A stretch of DNA of 64,000 nucleotides, taken from Streptomyces tauricus. Lineage in GTDB: Bacteria > Actinomycetota > Actinomycetes > Streptomycetales > Streptomycetaceae. Positions 33,467 to 41,622 of the stretch are shown piece after piece. The stretch covers positions 124,001 to 188,000 of the forward strand of contig NZ_BMVY01000004.1 of the NCBI RefSeq assembly GCF_014650955.1, given 5' to 3'. The position numbers and the translations under genes are program-made. Position 1 is the first letter of the stretch; each line of letters begins with the position of its first letter. The notes below the pieces were generated by a model. It saw only the letters and a list, made by a program, of their open reading frames with translations, searched no databases and was not told the DNA's origin.

Positions 33467-34870
33467 TCAGCCGTTCGCTTGGTGGATCAACGGTTGGTAC
33501 ATCCATACGGCATGCGACCGCAGTGCCGAAAGGCCTTGATAGGTCATCCACATGGGGCGGCGCAGCTCGTTCGTGTCGTCGCGCACCCAGGTCCATATGC
33601 CGTCGCTCTGCCCGGCGTACACCGCGCTCACCGCGCCGTTCAGCCGCTCGCGCCACTCCTCCTCCATGCCGTCCTCGCGCGCGACGGCGCGGGCGCCGGG
33701 GGTGAGCAGGGCGCGGACGACCCAGGAGGCCGTGAAGTGCCGTACGTTCAGGACCTCGTGTCGGGTCGGGTCGTCGGTGCGCGGCCTGCGTACGTCCTCG
33801 CGGAGGTTGGAGAGGTCCAGGCAGGCGTCGTGCGGGGCGTCCGGGCAGGCCAGCAGCCAGCGCACGCCGTCCTCGCGGGCGGCGCACGCGTTGACGCTCT
33901 CGCTGCCCAGGACGCGGGCCGCGCGGTCCAGGGCGACCACCGCCTGGGCCGTGTGCAGCGGGGACGGCGGCCCGTGGAGGGGCGCGAGCCGGTATCCCCA
34001 GCAGCGGTGGTGCCCGCGGCGGGGATCGGTGACCGCGCCCTCGACGAGGGCGTCGCGCAGCGGGGGCAGCACCGCGGAGTCGGGCGCCGCGCGCAGCAGG
34101 CCGCGCATCACGGTCGTCAGGACGTGGGTCAACTCGCGCCCGGTGCGGTCCAGTTCATGGGTGAAGCGCGCCTCGCAGTGCGCCACCTCCTCGGCGAGCC
34201 GCTCCTTGGAGGCGCCGGCCCTTGCCAGCGCGCCCAGCACCAGGGCGGTCACCTCCGGGCGGGCCTGGGAGCCCTGCGTACGGGCCGACCAGCCGCCGTC
34301 CGGCAGGCGCAGCCGCCACAGCGTGTCGATCAGATCGCCCGCGCCGACCCGCCCCTCGGGCATCCCCAGGTCGAGCATGATGTGCAGGCCGTACGCGGTG
34401 CCCATGGAGGTGGGCTGGCCCGGGCCGCTCTCACCGAGGGAGTGCGGCCAGCCGGTGAGGCGTCCGCGTACGGGGTCGTCGACGACGCAGATCTGTTCGG
34501 CGAGGGTGCCGTAAGCGGCGGAGAAGAGGTCGGGCAGCGGCCCGGGCCCCGGGAGGGCGGACCCGGACGCGGTCAACCGGGCAGTTGGAGCAGGTGTGTT
34601 GTTCTCGCTCCTGACCTGGAGCAGTGCCGCCGAGAGCCAGGCCGCGAGGGCCGTGCCGAGCCCGCTGACCACGGCGATGGAGTAACGCGCCGTCTGGCCA
34701 CCGATGTTGTCCGGCAGGACACCCACCAGGGACTGGAACACGGCGTAGCCCGCGGCGGCGGCGCCGAGTCCGCCCAGCCAGCGGACGAGACGGGCGGGAC
34801 GCGGCCCGTGCGGTATGTGCGGCTCGGGATCCGGTCTCAACGGGCCGCGACGGAGCTGCGGTTGGGACAA
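33467..34870 (-). CDS. Membrane-anchored alpha/alpha-barrel (terpene-cyclase/prenyltransferase-like) protein
   Basis: A 467-residue protein. Two membrane segments lie near the N-terminus (LVRWLGGLGAAAAGYAVFQS and YSIAVVSGLGTALAAWLSAA). The remaining 370 residues are helical with repeats of the squalene-cyclase/prenyltransferase type: SMGTAYGLHIMLDLG, LPDGGWSARTQG, PEVTALVLGALARAG, HTAQAVVALDRAARVLG, FTASWVVRALLTPGAR and GQSDGIWTWVRDD. The typical DxDD or QW catalytic motifs of real cyclases are not visible, so a binding or signalling role is possible. ATG 34870. Upstream of the cupin-like gene with 16 nt between; function unknown. Confidence 0.75.
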   Translation of the reverse strand: MSQPQLRRGPLRPDPEPHIPHGPRPARLVRWLGGLGAAAAGYAVFQSLVGVLPDNIGGQTARYSIAVVSGLGTALAAWLSAALLQVRSENNTPAPTARLTASGSALPGPGPLPDLFSAAYGTLAEQICVVDDPVRGRLTGWPHSLGESGPGQPTSMGTAYGLHIMLDLGMPEGRVGAGDLIDTLWRLRLPDGGWSARTQGSQARPEVTALVLGALARAGASKERLAEEVAHCEARFTHELDRTGRELTHVLTTVMRGLLRAAPDSAVLPPLRDALVEGAVTDPRRGHHRCWGYRLAPLHGPPSPLHTAQAVVALDRAARVLGSESVNACAAREDGVRWLLACPDAPHDACLDLSNLREDVRRPRTDDPTRHEVLNVRHFTASWVVRALLTPGARAVAREDGMEEEWRERLNGAVSAVYAGQSDGIWTWVRDDTNELRRPMWMTYQGLSALRSHAVWMYQPLIHQANG

Positions 34871-35059
34871 GGTCCGCTCCCTCCCCCCAAGGCGGCACGT
34901 GGCACCTGCGAAGCTTCCAGTCTAAGTGGTGGGCGGGACGCGTGGGGTCGCTCCGGGGGGCGCCGGGGCGGACAGCGAGCGCTGGGCCCGCAGTTGTGGG
35001 CGGGCGCGTTCGCGAGCCGTGACCGCCACGTCCTCGACGGTCTACGGGACCACCGACGT

Positions 35060-35671
35060 CTACGGGACCACCGGCGCTGAAGAGGGTTCACCGCCCGGCG
35101 GCTCCTCGCGTGGCCAGTGCTCCAGTGCGACGTGCAGGGCGTCCACGGCACGGTTCCATGACGTCCGTACGTCCCTGGAGGCGCCGAACGCTCCCGTGGC
35201 CTCCAGGGCGCAGTAGCCGTGGAAGGTGCTGCGCAGCAGGCGTACCGCGTCGGTGAGGTCGGGCTCCTCCAGGCCGTACGCGCGCAGCATTCCGTGGGTG
35301 ACCTCGGCGGTGCGGGCGAAGGCGGGGGAGGTGGCCGCGAGGCTCTGGTCGATACGGATCTGGGTGGACGCGTATCGGCCGGGGTGCTCCAGGGCGTACG
35401 CGCGGTAGGCGTCGGCGAAGGCGGCCAGGGCGTCCTTGCCGGCGCGTCCCGCGACCGCGTCGGCGATGCGGTCGATCATCTCGCCGCCTGCGAGGAAGGC
35501 GATGCGGGTGCGTAGGTCGTGCAGGTTCTTGACGTGCGAGTACAGGCTCGCGTCCTTCACGCCGAAGCGTCTGGCCAGTGCGGAGAGGGAGATGTGCTCG
35601 AAGCCGACCTCGTCCGCGAGGTCGGCTGCCGCCGCGACGACGCGCTCGGCGGTGAGTCCGGCACGGGCCAT
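35060..35671 (-). CDS. TetR-family regulator
   Basis: A 203-residue TetR/AcrR regulator. The N-terminal HTH is AGLTAERVVAAAADLADEVG, FEHISLSALARRFGVKDASL and YSHVKNLHDLRTRIAFLAGG. The C-terminal domain (YRAYALEHPGRYASTQIRID, AVRLLRSTFHGYCALEATGA) is the WHG-type seen in many Streptomyces repressors. The start ATG 35671 is the first Met of the domain with GGAAAGGGG upstream. Near its stop the DNA carries a short tandem GTCTACGGGACCACCG duplication. No divergent partner is adjacent, so the target is unclear. Confidence 0.92.
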   Translation of the reverse strand: MARAGLTAERVVAAAADLADEVGFEHISLSALARRFGVKDASLYSHVKNLHDLRTRIAFLAGGEMIDRIADAVAGRAGKDALAAFADAYRAYALEHPGRYASTQIRIDQSLAATSPAFARTAEVTHGMLRAYGLEEPDLTDAVRLLRSTFHGYCALEATGAFGASRDVRTSWNRAVDALHVALEHWPREEPPGGEPSSAPVVP

Positions 35672-35820
35672 GGGCGGCGGGCCCCTTTCCGGGGTGGCGG
35701 GTTCAGACGACCGAGCCAGAATAGCGATCATGCTCCCCGCGTGCCTCCACGACGGTCCTCGCCCCCGCCGCCCCTACCCTTCCCGTCCACGAACGGGGGC
35801 TCCGCCCCCTCCCCCCGGTT

Positions 35821-35868
35821 GCGCAGTTCCCCGCGCCCCTGGGCACGTAGGGGCGCGGGGAACTGCGC
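35821..35868. terminator. Inverted pair of the dispersed element forming a 20-bp stem
   Basis: GCGCAGTTCCCCGCGCCCCT and its exact reverse complement are separated by GGGCACGT. This gives a perfect 20-bp stem 51 nt downstream of the minus-strand nuclease-like gene, an apparent terminator built from two copies of the dispersed element. Confidence 0.75.
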
Positions 35869-35919
35869 GATCCTTGAGGCCGGATCCCACCGGGCCGCAG
35901 GTGAGGGCGGTGGGTGGGA

Positions 35920-37251
35920 TCAGCCGATCGGGGCGTACAGCACGCCCAGTTTGTCGATTTCCGTGCCCGCTCGGCCCGTGAAGCCCACGATCTGCCAGCC
36001 CGCCGGCGCCGTGTACGTCACCGTGTCCGACGTGGGCGTACCGGCCGACACCGTCCGGGACTTGTCCGTCGTGAAGGCCGCCGAGAAGATCCGGGTCCGG
36101 CCGTCCTTCTGGCCCTGTGTGAGCTTCACCGAGGTCAGGTGTTCGCCGGTGGCCAGGGTGAGGGACGCGGCCGTACCGCCCGTACCGCCGTGGGTCAGCG
36201 ACGTACCGCCGTCGAGCGTGAGCGACACCGCGTCAAGCCGCGAGCCGCCGCGGAGTGTCAGCGTGCGCGGGGCGGGCGCGGCCGGAAGGTCGTCCGCGTC
36301 GTTGAACGCCGTGCCGTGCGGACCCCCGAAGAAGTCGCTCGCCCGGAGCTTCGCGGGCAGGGTCCAGGAGAAGTCGACCGTGTGCGGGAAGTGGTCGGAG
36401 AGGTTGCCGCCCGCCGAGTCCAGGAACTTCGCCCACTCGTTGCCGTAGCGGCTCGCGGAGAGGTTCACCAGGTCGCTGCCCCGGTAGAGGATCTTGTCGA
36501 CCACCTCGCAGGAGTTGGTCGGCGCGGTCGTCGGGCAGACGAGCGCGTCGCTGCCCTGCGCGGGCGCGCTGCCGCCACGGACCAGCTGGACCCACGCGTC
36601 GGTCAGCCCGTTCTCGCTCGCGAGGGTGCGGATGTTGTCGCCCGAGCGGGTGTACCGGGTGTTGGTGTCACCCATGACGACGACCGCGTTGCCCGCCGAA
36701 TTGGCCTGGACGAAGTCCGAGAGCTGCTCGATGTTGGCGCGCCGCGCGGCGAGGGCGTCGTCCGTGGAGTCGGCGTTCGTGTGCACGTTGTACACGTCGA
36801 CGAAGACGCCCTCCGCGAGCCGGACGCGGGCCAGCGAAAAGCCCTTGGGCGTCAGGCAGTTGGTACCGGTGCAGTTGTTCCACCCCACCCGCTCGAAGTC
36901 CTCGAAGGTGTGGTCGGAGAGGGTGTTCAGGCCGTCGCCGAAGGGGACGCCGCCACTGGTCGCCGTGCGGTACGGGTGGTTGTCGCCCGCGTACAGCGCC
37001 GCGTGGTAGTTGAAGTCCTCCTGGACGTTCACGATGTCGTACGCGCCCAGCCGCGGCGCGAGCAGCGGGGTGTTCACCTCCGGATTGCCGGAGCTGAGCC
37101 CTTCGGGGAGACCCGCGACGTTGTACGTGAGGACGTTGAAGGTGCCGGAGGTGGGGGCCGCGGCAGCCGCCTGAGCGGGGGAGGTGGCGGCCGAGGTGAG
37201 CCCGGCGACGGCCAGCGTGCCGGCCAGCAGGGTGCCGATGAGTCTTCTCAT
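35920..37251 (-). CDS. Secreted endonuclease/exonuclease/phosphatase-family protein with jacalin-like domain
   Basis: A 443-residue secreted protein. The signal peptide is LIGTLLAGTLAVAGLTSAAT to SPAQA. Residues about 37-295 are an EEP fold with FNVLTYNVAGLPEG, YDIVNVQEDFN (Glu), VDVYNVHTNAD, VVVMGDTNTRYTRSGD and GGNLSDHFPHTVDF (Asp/His), all catalytic positions. Such proteins include DNases, phosphatases and sphingomyelinases, so the substrate is open. The last 130 residues resemble a jacalin-like lectin (LTLRGGSRLDAVSLTL, TDKSRTVSAGTPTSD, GWQIVGFTGRAGTEIDKLG). Start ATG 37251 with GGAGG upstream. A 17-bp tandem array sits in its 5' leader region. Confidence 0.9.
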   Translation of the reverse strand: MRRLIGTLLAGTLAVAGLTSAATSPAQAAAAAPTSGTFNVLTYNVAGLPEGLSSGNPEVNTPLLAPRLGAYDIVNVQEDFNYHAALYAGDNHPYRTATSGGVPFGDGLNTLSDHTFEDFERVGWNNCTGTNCLTPKGFSLARVRLAEGVFVDVYNVHTNADSTDDALAARRANIEQLSDFVQANSAGNAVVVMGDTNTRYTRSGDNIRTLASENGLTDAWVQLVRGGSAPAQGSDALVCPTTAPTNSCEVVDKILYRGSDLVNLSASRYGNEWAKFLDSAGGNLSDHFPHTVDFSWTLPAKLRASDFFGGPHGTAFNDADDLPAAPAPRTLTLRGGSRLDAVSLTLDGGTSLTHGGTGGTAASLTLATGEHLTSVKLTQGQKDGRTRIFSAAFTTDKSRTVSAGTPTSDTVTYTAPAGWQIVGFTGRAGTEIDKLGVLYAPIG

Positions 37252-37557
37252 GGTGGGGGATGCCTCCAGGCAACAGAGAAAACGGCGAGACAGAGAAAAC
37301 GGCAAGACAGAGAAAACGGCAAGACAGAGAAAACGGCAAGACAGAGAAAACGGCGAGACAGAGATACGGAGAGACAGCGATACCGAGGAGTCAACTAGTC
37401 TGTCCTACAGGGGCAGTTGGGGGAACGGGGACGGCAGAGGCGAGCTGCCGTGCCGGAGTCGCCCGCAGCTCACCCCCACGTCGACCAGCGTTCATGTTTC
37501 ACATCGAGTCTCCATAGCGCGCGACCGCACCGGCGGCGCCGGACACAGGAGGCCGAC
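37252..37557. other. Divergent region with 17-bp tandem array
   Basis: These 306 bases separate the nuclease-like gene and the PHP gene. The nuclease-proximal third is the tandem array; the rest has no gene that I can support. Confidence 0.6.
37275..37375. repeat. 17-bp tandem repeat, five full copies plus decayed ones
   Basis: AGAGAAAACGGC(G/A)AGAC repeats at 37275, 37292, 37309, 37326 and 37343, then a 16-bp degenerate copy. It is purine-rich on the plus strand and much lower in GC than the surroundings, 24 nt upstream of the nuclease-like gene start. Confidence 0.9.
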
Positions 37558-39297
37558 ATGGGGCACGGACACAGTCACGGGCACGGACACGGGCATCACC
37601 ACGGTCACGACCATGACCACGGTCACGACCACGGCAGCGCGCCCCTCCCCGCCGCCTTCGACACCTCCGTACCCGACGAGGCCCTGACCCCCGAGCAGCA
37701 GTCGCGCCGTTCCATGCTCCGCCGCGCGGGCCTGCTCGGCGCGGGTCTGGCCACCGTGGGCGCGTTCGGCGCGGCGGCGAGCGGAACGGCCGCCGCGCAG
37801 TCGTCGACCGGCGCCCGGAACTCCTCCGGTGGCCGCAAGGGCAACGGCTTCCTGTGGCTGGCCGGTGACCACCACATCCACACGCAGTACAGCAGCGACG
37901 GCAAGTACCGCGTCGTCGACCAGGTCCGCCAGGGCGCCAAGCACGGCATGGACTGGCTGGTCATCACGGACCACGGCAGCGCCGCGCACGCCAAGATCGG
38001 CGTCGACAAGGTCAACCCGGACATCAAGAGAGCCCGTGACGCGTACGAGGACACCCTCGTCTTCCAGGGCCTCGAATGGAACATCCCCGGCGCCGAGCAC
38101 GGCACGGTCTTCGTGCACCCCGGCAAGAACGAGGTCTCCGTCCTCAAGCAGTTCGAGAACGACTACGACGGCAGCGTGAAGAACGCCTCCGACTCGACGC
38201 CCGCCAACGAGGCGCTCGCCGTCGCGGGTATCGCGTTCCTCGGCGAGCAGGTCCAGCGCCGCAAGGTCAAGGACGCGCTGATGCTCGCCAACCACCCGGC
38301 GCGCCGCGGTGTCGACTCCCCGCACGAGATCCGCGCCTGGCGCGACGCGACCTCCGCGCGCCACCAGATAGCCGTCGGCTTCGAGGGCGCCCCCGGCCAC
38401 CAGGCCGCCGGCCTTCCCGCCCCCCTCGGCATGGGCCGGGCGCGCGGCATCTACGACAACAACCCGAGCGCCAACTCCTTCCCCGGCTACCCGCCGGAGA
38501 GCTACCGCACCTGGGGCGGCTTCGACTGGATGACGTCCACGGTCGGCGGCCTGTGGGACAGCCTGCTCGCCGAGGGCAAGGCCTGGTGGATCAGCGCCAA
38601 CTCCGACTCCCACCAGGTGTACGCGGACACGGCCGCACGCGGTGGCGGCGACTTCAACACCGACGGCCGCTACGGCGACCCCGTCTACAACGGCCAGATC
38701 GACACCACGCAGGGTGACTACTGGCCCGGCCAGTACAGCAGGACCCACGTCGGCGCCGAGGACTTCTCGTACGCGGCCGTGATGGACGGCATCCGCGCCG
38801 GACGGGTCTGGGTCGACCACGGCCAGCTCATCAGCGGCCTCGACGTCCGGGTCTCCGGCGGCAGCCGCTGGGCGACCCTCGGTGGCGCGCTGCACGTCAA
38901 GAAGGGCACGAACGTCACGCTGACCGTCGACATCGCGCTCGCCCAGGACGCGAACTGGGCGGGATTCATTCCGAAGTTGGCCCGCGTCGACGTCATCCAG
39001 GGTGACGTGACCGGCCCCGCCGCCGACAAGGACACGCTCGTCGCGCCGACCACGAAGGTCGTCAAGTCGTACGAGGTCAACAAGACGACCGGCACGGTCC
39101 GGATCACGTACTCCCTCGGCCGCGTCGACCGCCCGCTGTACCTGCGCCTGCGCGGCTCGGACGGCAACCGGTCCGCCGTCGGCGCGCGCGGTGCCGCCGT
39201 GGACCCGGCGGGTCCCGCGATCGATGTCGTCGGCGACGCCGACCCGTGGAAGGACCTGTGGTTCTACTCCAACCCGGTCTGGGTCCTGCCCGCGTGA
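37558..39297 (+). CDS. Tat-exported PHP-domain protein with His-rich N-terminus
   Basis: A 579-residue protein. Residues 2-26 are a His/Gly/Asp run (HGHSHGHGHGHHHGHDHD), then a linker, then a twin-arginine signal (QSRRSMLRRAGLLGAG, arginines 50-51) and an Ala-rich core. The mature part is a PHP metal-dependent hydrolase: AGDHHIHTQYSSDG, WLVITDHGSAAH, FQGLEWNIPGAEHG, ALMLANHPARRG and ISANSDSHQVY hold the metal ligands. A C-terminal beta domain of about 120 residues follows. PHP proteins are phosphoesterases; the substrate is unknown. The ATG has AGGAGG five nt upstream. A His-rich stretch before a Tat signal is unusual and could bind metal before export. Confidence 0.9.
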   Translation: MGHGHSHGHGHGHHHGHDHDHGHDHGSAPLPAAFDTSVPDEALTPEQQSRRSMLRRAGLLGAGLATVGAFGAAASGTAAAQSSTGARNSSGGRKGNGFLWLAGDHHIHTQYSSDGKYRVVDQVRQGAKHGMDWLVITDHGSAAHAKIGVDKVNPDIKRARDAYEDTLVFQGLEWNIPGAEHGTVFVHPGKNEVSVLKQFENDYDGSVKNASDSTPANEALAVAGIAFLGEQVQRRKVKDALMLANHPARRGVDSPHEIRAWRDATSARHQIAVGFEGAPGHQAAGLPAPLGMGRARGIYDNNPSANSFPGYPPESYRTWGGFDWMTSTVGGLWDSLLAEGKAWWISANSDSHQVYADTAARGGGDFNTDGRYGDPVYNGQIDTTQGDYWPGQYSRTHVGAEDFSYAAVMDGIRAGRVWVDHGQLISGLDVRVSGGSRWATLGGALHVKKGTNVTLTVDIALAQDANWAGFIPKLARVDVIQGDVTGPAADKDTLVAPTTKVVKSYEVNKTTGTVRITYSLGRVDRPLYLRLRGSDGNRSAVGARGAAVDPAGPAIDVVGDADPWKDLWFYSNPVWVLPA

Positions 39298-39800
39298 CCC
39301 TTCCGCCCTACGTCACGACGGTCGACGCCGACGTACGCGAGCTGCGCGCGGCCGACCACCTGTTGCTGGAGCTGGCAGCCGAACTTGCCCTCCCCGAGGG
39401 TGCGTTCGGCTGCACGCACCTGGTATGCGGGGAGCGACCGAGGGTGGTCCTGTCGTTCGCCACGGCATCCGCGGACACCGCGCGACGCCTTGCGGCGAAG
39501 GGTTACGAGGTGACGGACGGCGCACCCGACGAGGTGGGTCGGGCCGTCCTCTACCCCGGCTCGGCCGAACTGACCGGCACGCTGACGATCGCGGAGCTGC
39601 TGGCTCGCTCCGCGATCGGCGGGGTGGTGGTGTTGGGCGCGCCCGGCGAGCCGCCGCCTTCGCAGCGGGTGGTGACCCGGGACCACGTAAGGCCGCAGTG
39701 GCAGGACGGTGAGCTGGTCCTGACGCTGCAACCGGCCGCGGGCGGGGTACTGGTCCCGTTCGAGGTCCCGGACCCTACGCCGTGCTGCGCGGACCACTGA
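39294..39800 (+). CDS. Hypothetical protein coupled to the PHP gene
   Basis: A 168-residue protein of unknown function. It reads YVTTVDADVRELRAADHLLL, ELALPEGAFGCTHLVCGERP, SFATASADTARRLAAKGYEV, VGRAVLYPGSAELTGTLTIA and GGVLVPFEVPDPTPCCADH. There is no signal or membrane segment, and the Cys-Cys near the end could bind metal. The GTG start overlaps the PHP stop (GTGA), so it is translationally coupled to it. The 3' end overlaps the convergent DUF397 gene by 26 nt. Confidence 0.75.
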   Translation: MTLPPYVTTVDADVRELRAADHLLLELAAELALPEGAFGCTHLVCGERPRVVLSFATASADTARRLAAKGYEVTDGAPDEVGRAVLYPGSAELTGTLTIAELLARSAIGGVVVLGAPGEPPPSQRVVTRDHVRPQWQDGELVLTLQPAAGGVLVPFEVPDPTPCCADH

Positions 39801-40035
39801 GGTCGAGAACGAAGTCCGCCCAGGCGGCGGGGGAGAGGGCGAGCTGCGGCCCACGGGTGTTCTTGGAGTCACGGACGTGGATGGTGGCAGCGGGGCAGAC
39901 GGCGACCTCGACGCAGTCGCCTTGACTGCCGCTGCTGTGCGTCGATTTGTGCCAGGCAGCGGCTACTTCGACGCAATCACCGGAGTCGTCGCCGCTGTAG
40001 CTGCTCTTGAACCAGGCCAGCTCCGTGGTGCTCAT
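39775..40035 (-). CDS. DUF397 protein with duplicated motif
   Basis: An 86-residue DUF397 protein. The family motif WFKSSYSGDDSGDCVEVAA is followed by a second copy, WHKSTHSSGSQGDCVEVAVC, and then HVRDSKNTRGPQLALSPAAW, the usual family ending. DUF397 proteins are the small partners of XRE/DUF5753 regulators (BldB-like) in Streptomyces. Its ATG overlaps the XRE stop by four nt, so the two are coupled. Most family members have only one SxYS...CVEVA unit, so the N-terminal duplication is notable. Confidence 0.93.
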   Translation of the reverse strand: MSTTELAWFKSSYSGDDSGDCVEVAAAWHKSTHSSGSQGDCVEVAVCPAATIHVRDSKNTRGPQLALSPAAWADFVLDLSGPRSTA

Positions 40036-40859
40036 AGCGCTCCTCGCATCCGCTCCAACAGGCTCCGGGATTCGTCCGGAGTGAGTGCCTGTGATCGCAG
40101 TTTCGCATAGCGCATGTGCAGGACACTGATCGTTTTCGGACTGGCTACGAGCTGGCCGCTTTCCTGACCCTCGCAGTAGCCGAACCACTCGTTCTCCGGA
40201 GTTTCCAGCAACCGGATGGGGCCGTTGAGACCCGCGTGGACTGGGCGTGACATCGGCATCAACTGCAGCTCGACGTTCCGCAGTTCCGTGACAGCCAGAA
40301 CATGGTCGATCAGCGCGCGAGTAACTTCGGGGCCGCCGGTACCCCGCAGGACGATGTGCTCTTCGATGATGAAGCTGAACACCGTGTTGGGCAGCTCGGT
40401 GAGCAGGCGTTGGCGCTCCGAACGAGCGGTGAGCTGGGCCTCGATCTGCGCGTCGGTCAGTACCGGCAGCCGTTCGTTGAACAGGGTCCGGGAGTACGCC
40501 TCCGTCTGAAGAAGCCCCGGCACCAGCCGGTTCTCAAATGTGTAGAGGCTGATCGCCTGCTCCTCCAGGTCCGCCCATTTGCGGAACCAGGACGCCAGCC
40601 CCGGTTGCCGCGTGGCGTACTTCGCTGCCGCCCGGAGCACTCCGAACGCGTCCAACACCTCCTCCGCGCGCTCGACATACACCCTCGGCGGCAGCCGTCT
40701 CCCCTGCTCGATCGACGCCACCGTCCCCGGCTGGTACCGCACGAGCGGTGCGAACTCCTCCTGCGTGAGCCCCGCCCGCTTGCGGAAAGCCTTGTGGACC
40801 AGACCGAACGTCTTCAAACTGTCCGACGGTTCGGGCTCGTTCGCCGTGCTGTTGGTCAT
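40032..40859 (-). CDS. XRE-family regulator with DUF5753 domain
   Basis: A 275-residue regulator. The N-terminal Cro/CI helix-turn-helix is FRKRAGLTQEEFAPLVRYQP, GTVASIEQGRRLPPRVYVER; the C-terminal DUF5753 domain has ISLYTFENRLVPGLLQTEAY, FIIEEHIVLRGTGGPEVTRA and a typical ending. Such proteins pair with a DUF397 protein and often a HATPase and influence development or antibiotic production in Streptomyces. ATG 40859 is chosen over one eight codons upstream as the start of the conserved length. It is divergent from the HATPase gene and overlaps DUF397. Confidence 0.94.
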   Translation of the reverse strand: MTNSTANEPEPSDSLKTFGLVHKAFRKRAGLTQEEFAPLVRYQPGTVASIEQGRRLPPRVYVERAEEVLDAFGVLRAAAKYATRQPGLASWFRKWADLEEQAISLYTFENRLVPGLLQTEAYSRTLFNERLPVLTDAQIEAQLTARSERQRLLTELPNTVFSFIIEEHIVLRGTGGPEVTRALIDHVLAVTELRNVELQLMPMSRPVHAGLNGPIRLLETPENEWFGYCEGQESGQLVASPKTISVLHMRYAKLRSQALTPDESRSLLERMRGAL

Positions 40860-40972
40860 GAACTCATGGTCACGGAAAGTCACTCCGACTGTCCACAGAG
40901 TGAACTCGTACGGAGTGCGGCGTACGAGTGTCGGTGCTGGTCGACCGCCCGGCCACCCGGGACCTTTGACCC

Positions 40973-41428
40973 ATGCAAGGACACATCGGGGTCCAAGTCC
41001 CCGTCACCGTACGTACGTTCACCCAGCTCTTCAGCTGCACCCCGCGAGGGGCCCGGCTCGCCCGGCGGCTGGTCGCGAACCGGATGGACGTGTGGGGGCA
41101 CGCGTACGACAGCGAGGCGAGCGAATCCGTCACCCTGGTCGTCGCCGAGCTGGCGGCCAACGCGGTGACGCACGGCCGGGTCAAGGGCCGCGACTTCCGC
41201 GTATGGCTGGTCATGCGGGCCGGCGAGGACACCGTACGGGTGGAGGTGGCCGACGCGCGCACCGAACGACTGCCCGTACTACGGGAGTCGCCCGGCCCCG
41301 GTGAGGAGGACGAGGGCGGTCGCGGCCTGCTCCTGGTCGACGCGCTGGCCGAACGCTGGGGGACGGGCCTCTGCGTGGGAGGGGCCTTCAAGACCGTGTG
41401 GGCGGACATCAGGGTGCCGCGTCCGTAG
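40973..41428 (+). CDS. HATPase domain protein (anti-sigma-like regulatory kinase)
   Basis: A 151-residue single-domain GHKL ATPase of the RsbW/SpoIIAB-like group. The N-box is VVAELAANAVTHG, then VRVEVADA (G1-like) and EGGRGLLLVDALAERWG (G2). Proteins of this type in Streptomyces usually act as anti-sigma or partner proteins for XRE/DUF397 pairs. ATG 40973 is the start. It is divergent from the XRE gene, completing the usual trio, and ends before a perfect hairpin. Confidence 0.94.
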   Translation: MQGHIGVQVPVTVRTFTQLFSCTPRGARLARRLVANRMDVWGHAYDSEASESVTLVVAELAANAVTHGRVKGRDFRVWLVMRAGEDTVRVEVADARTERLPVLRESPGPGEEDEGGRGLLLVDALAERWGTGLCVGGAFKTVWADIRVPRP

Positions 41429-41434
41429 GAGCAG

Positions 41435-41466
41435 TCGGCTGGAACTGTGGTGAGGGTTCCAGCCGA
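41435..41466. terminator. Hairpin terminator after the HATPase gene
   Basis: Perfect 11-bp arms (TCGGCTGGAAC and its complement) with a 10-nt loop, six nt after the stop codon. Confidence 0.75.
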
Positions 41467-41622
41467 CGTCGCTCCCCCAAGAAGAAGGTAGGGGGGAGGG
41501 GGCGTGCGACGTCTCCATTGCCTGCCGGGGCCGTCGCCTCTTAGCGCCCCGGGAGAGCGGGTGACTGGCGGGTACAGCAATCAGTATACCGGTCAGATGC
41601 CCGGCGAGCAGGGAGCGGCCCC

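Noticed and set aside
37275..37375. Tandem array considered as a CRISPR
   Set aside because: Units are contiguous with no spacers, so it is a minisatellite.
41429..41622. Possible short gene after the HATPase
   Set aside because: The region is a perfect hairpin terminator and AT/G-rich spacer with no supported frame.
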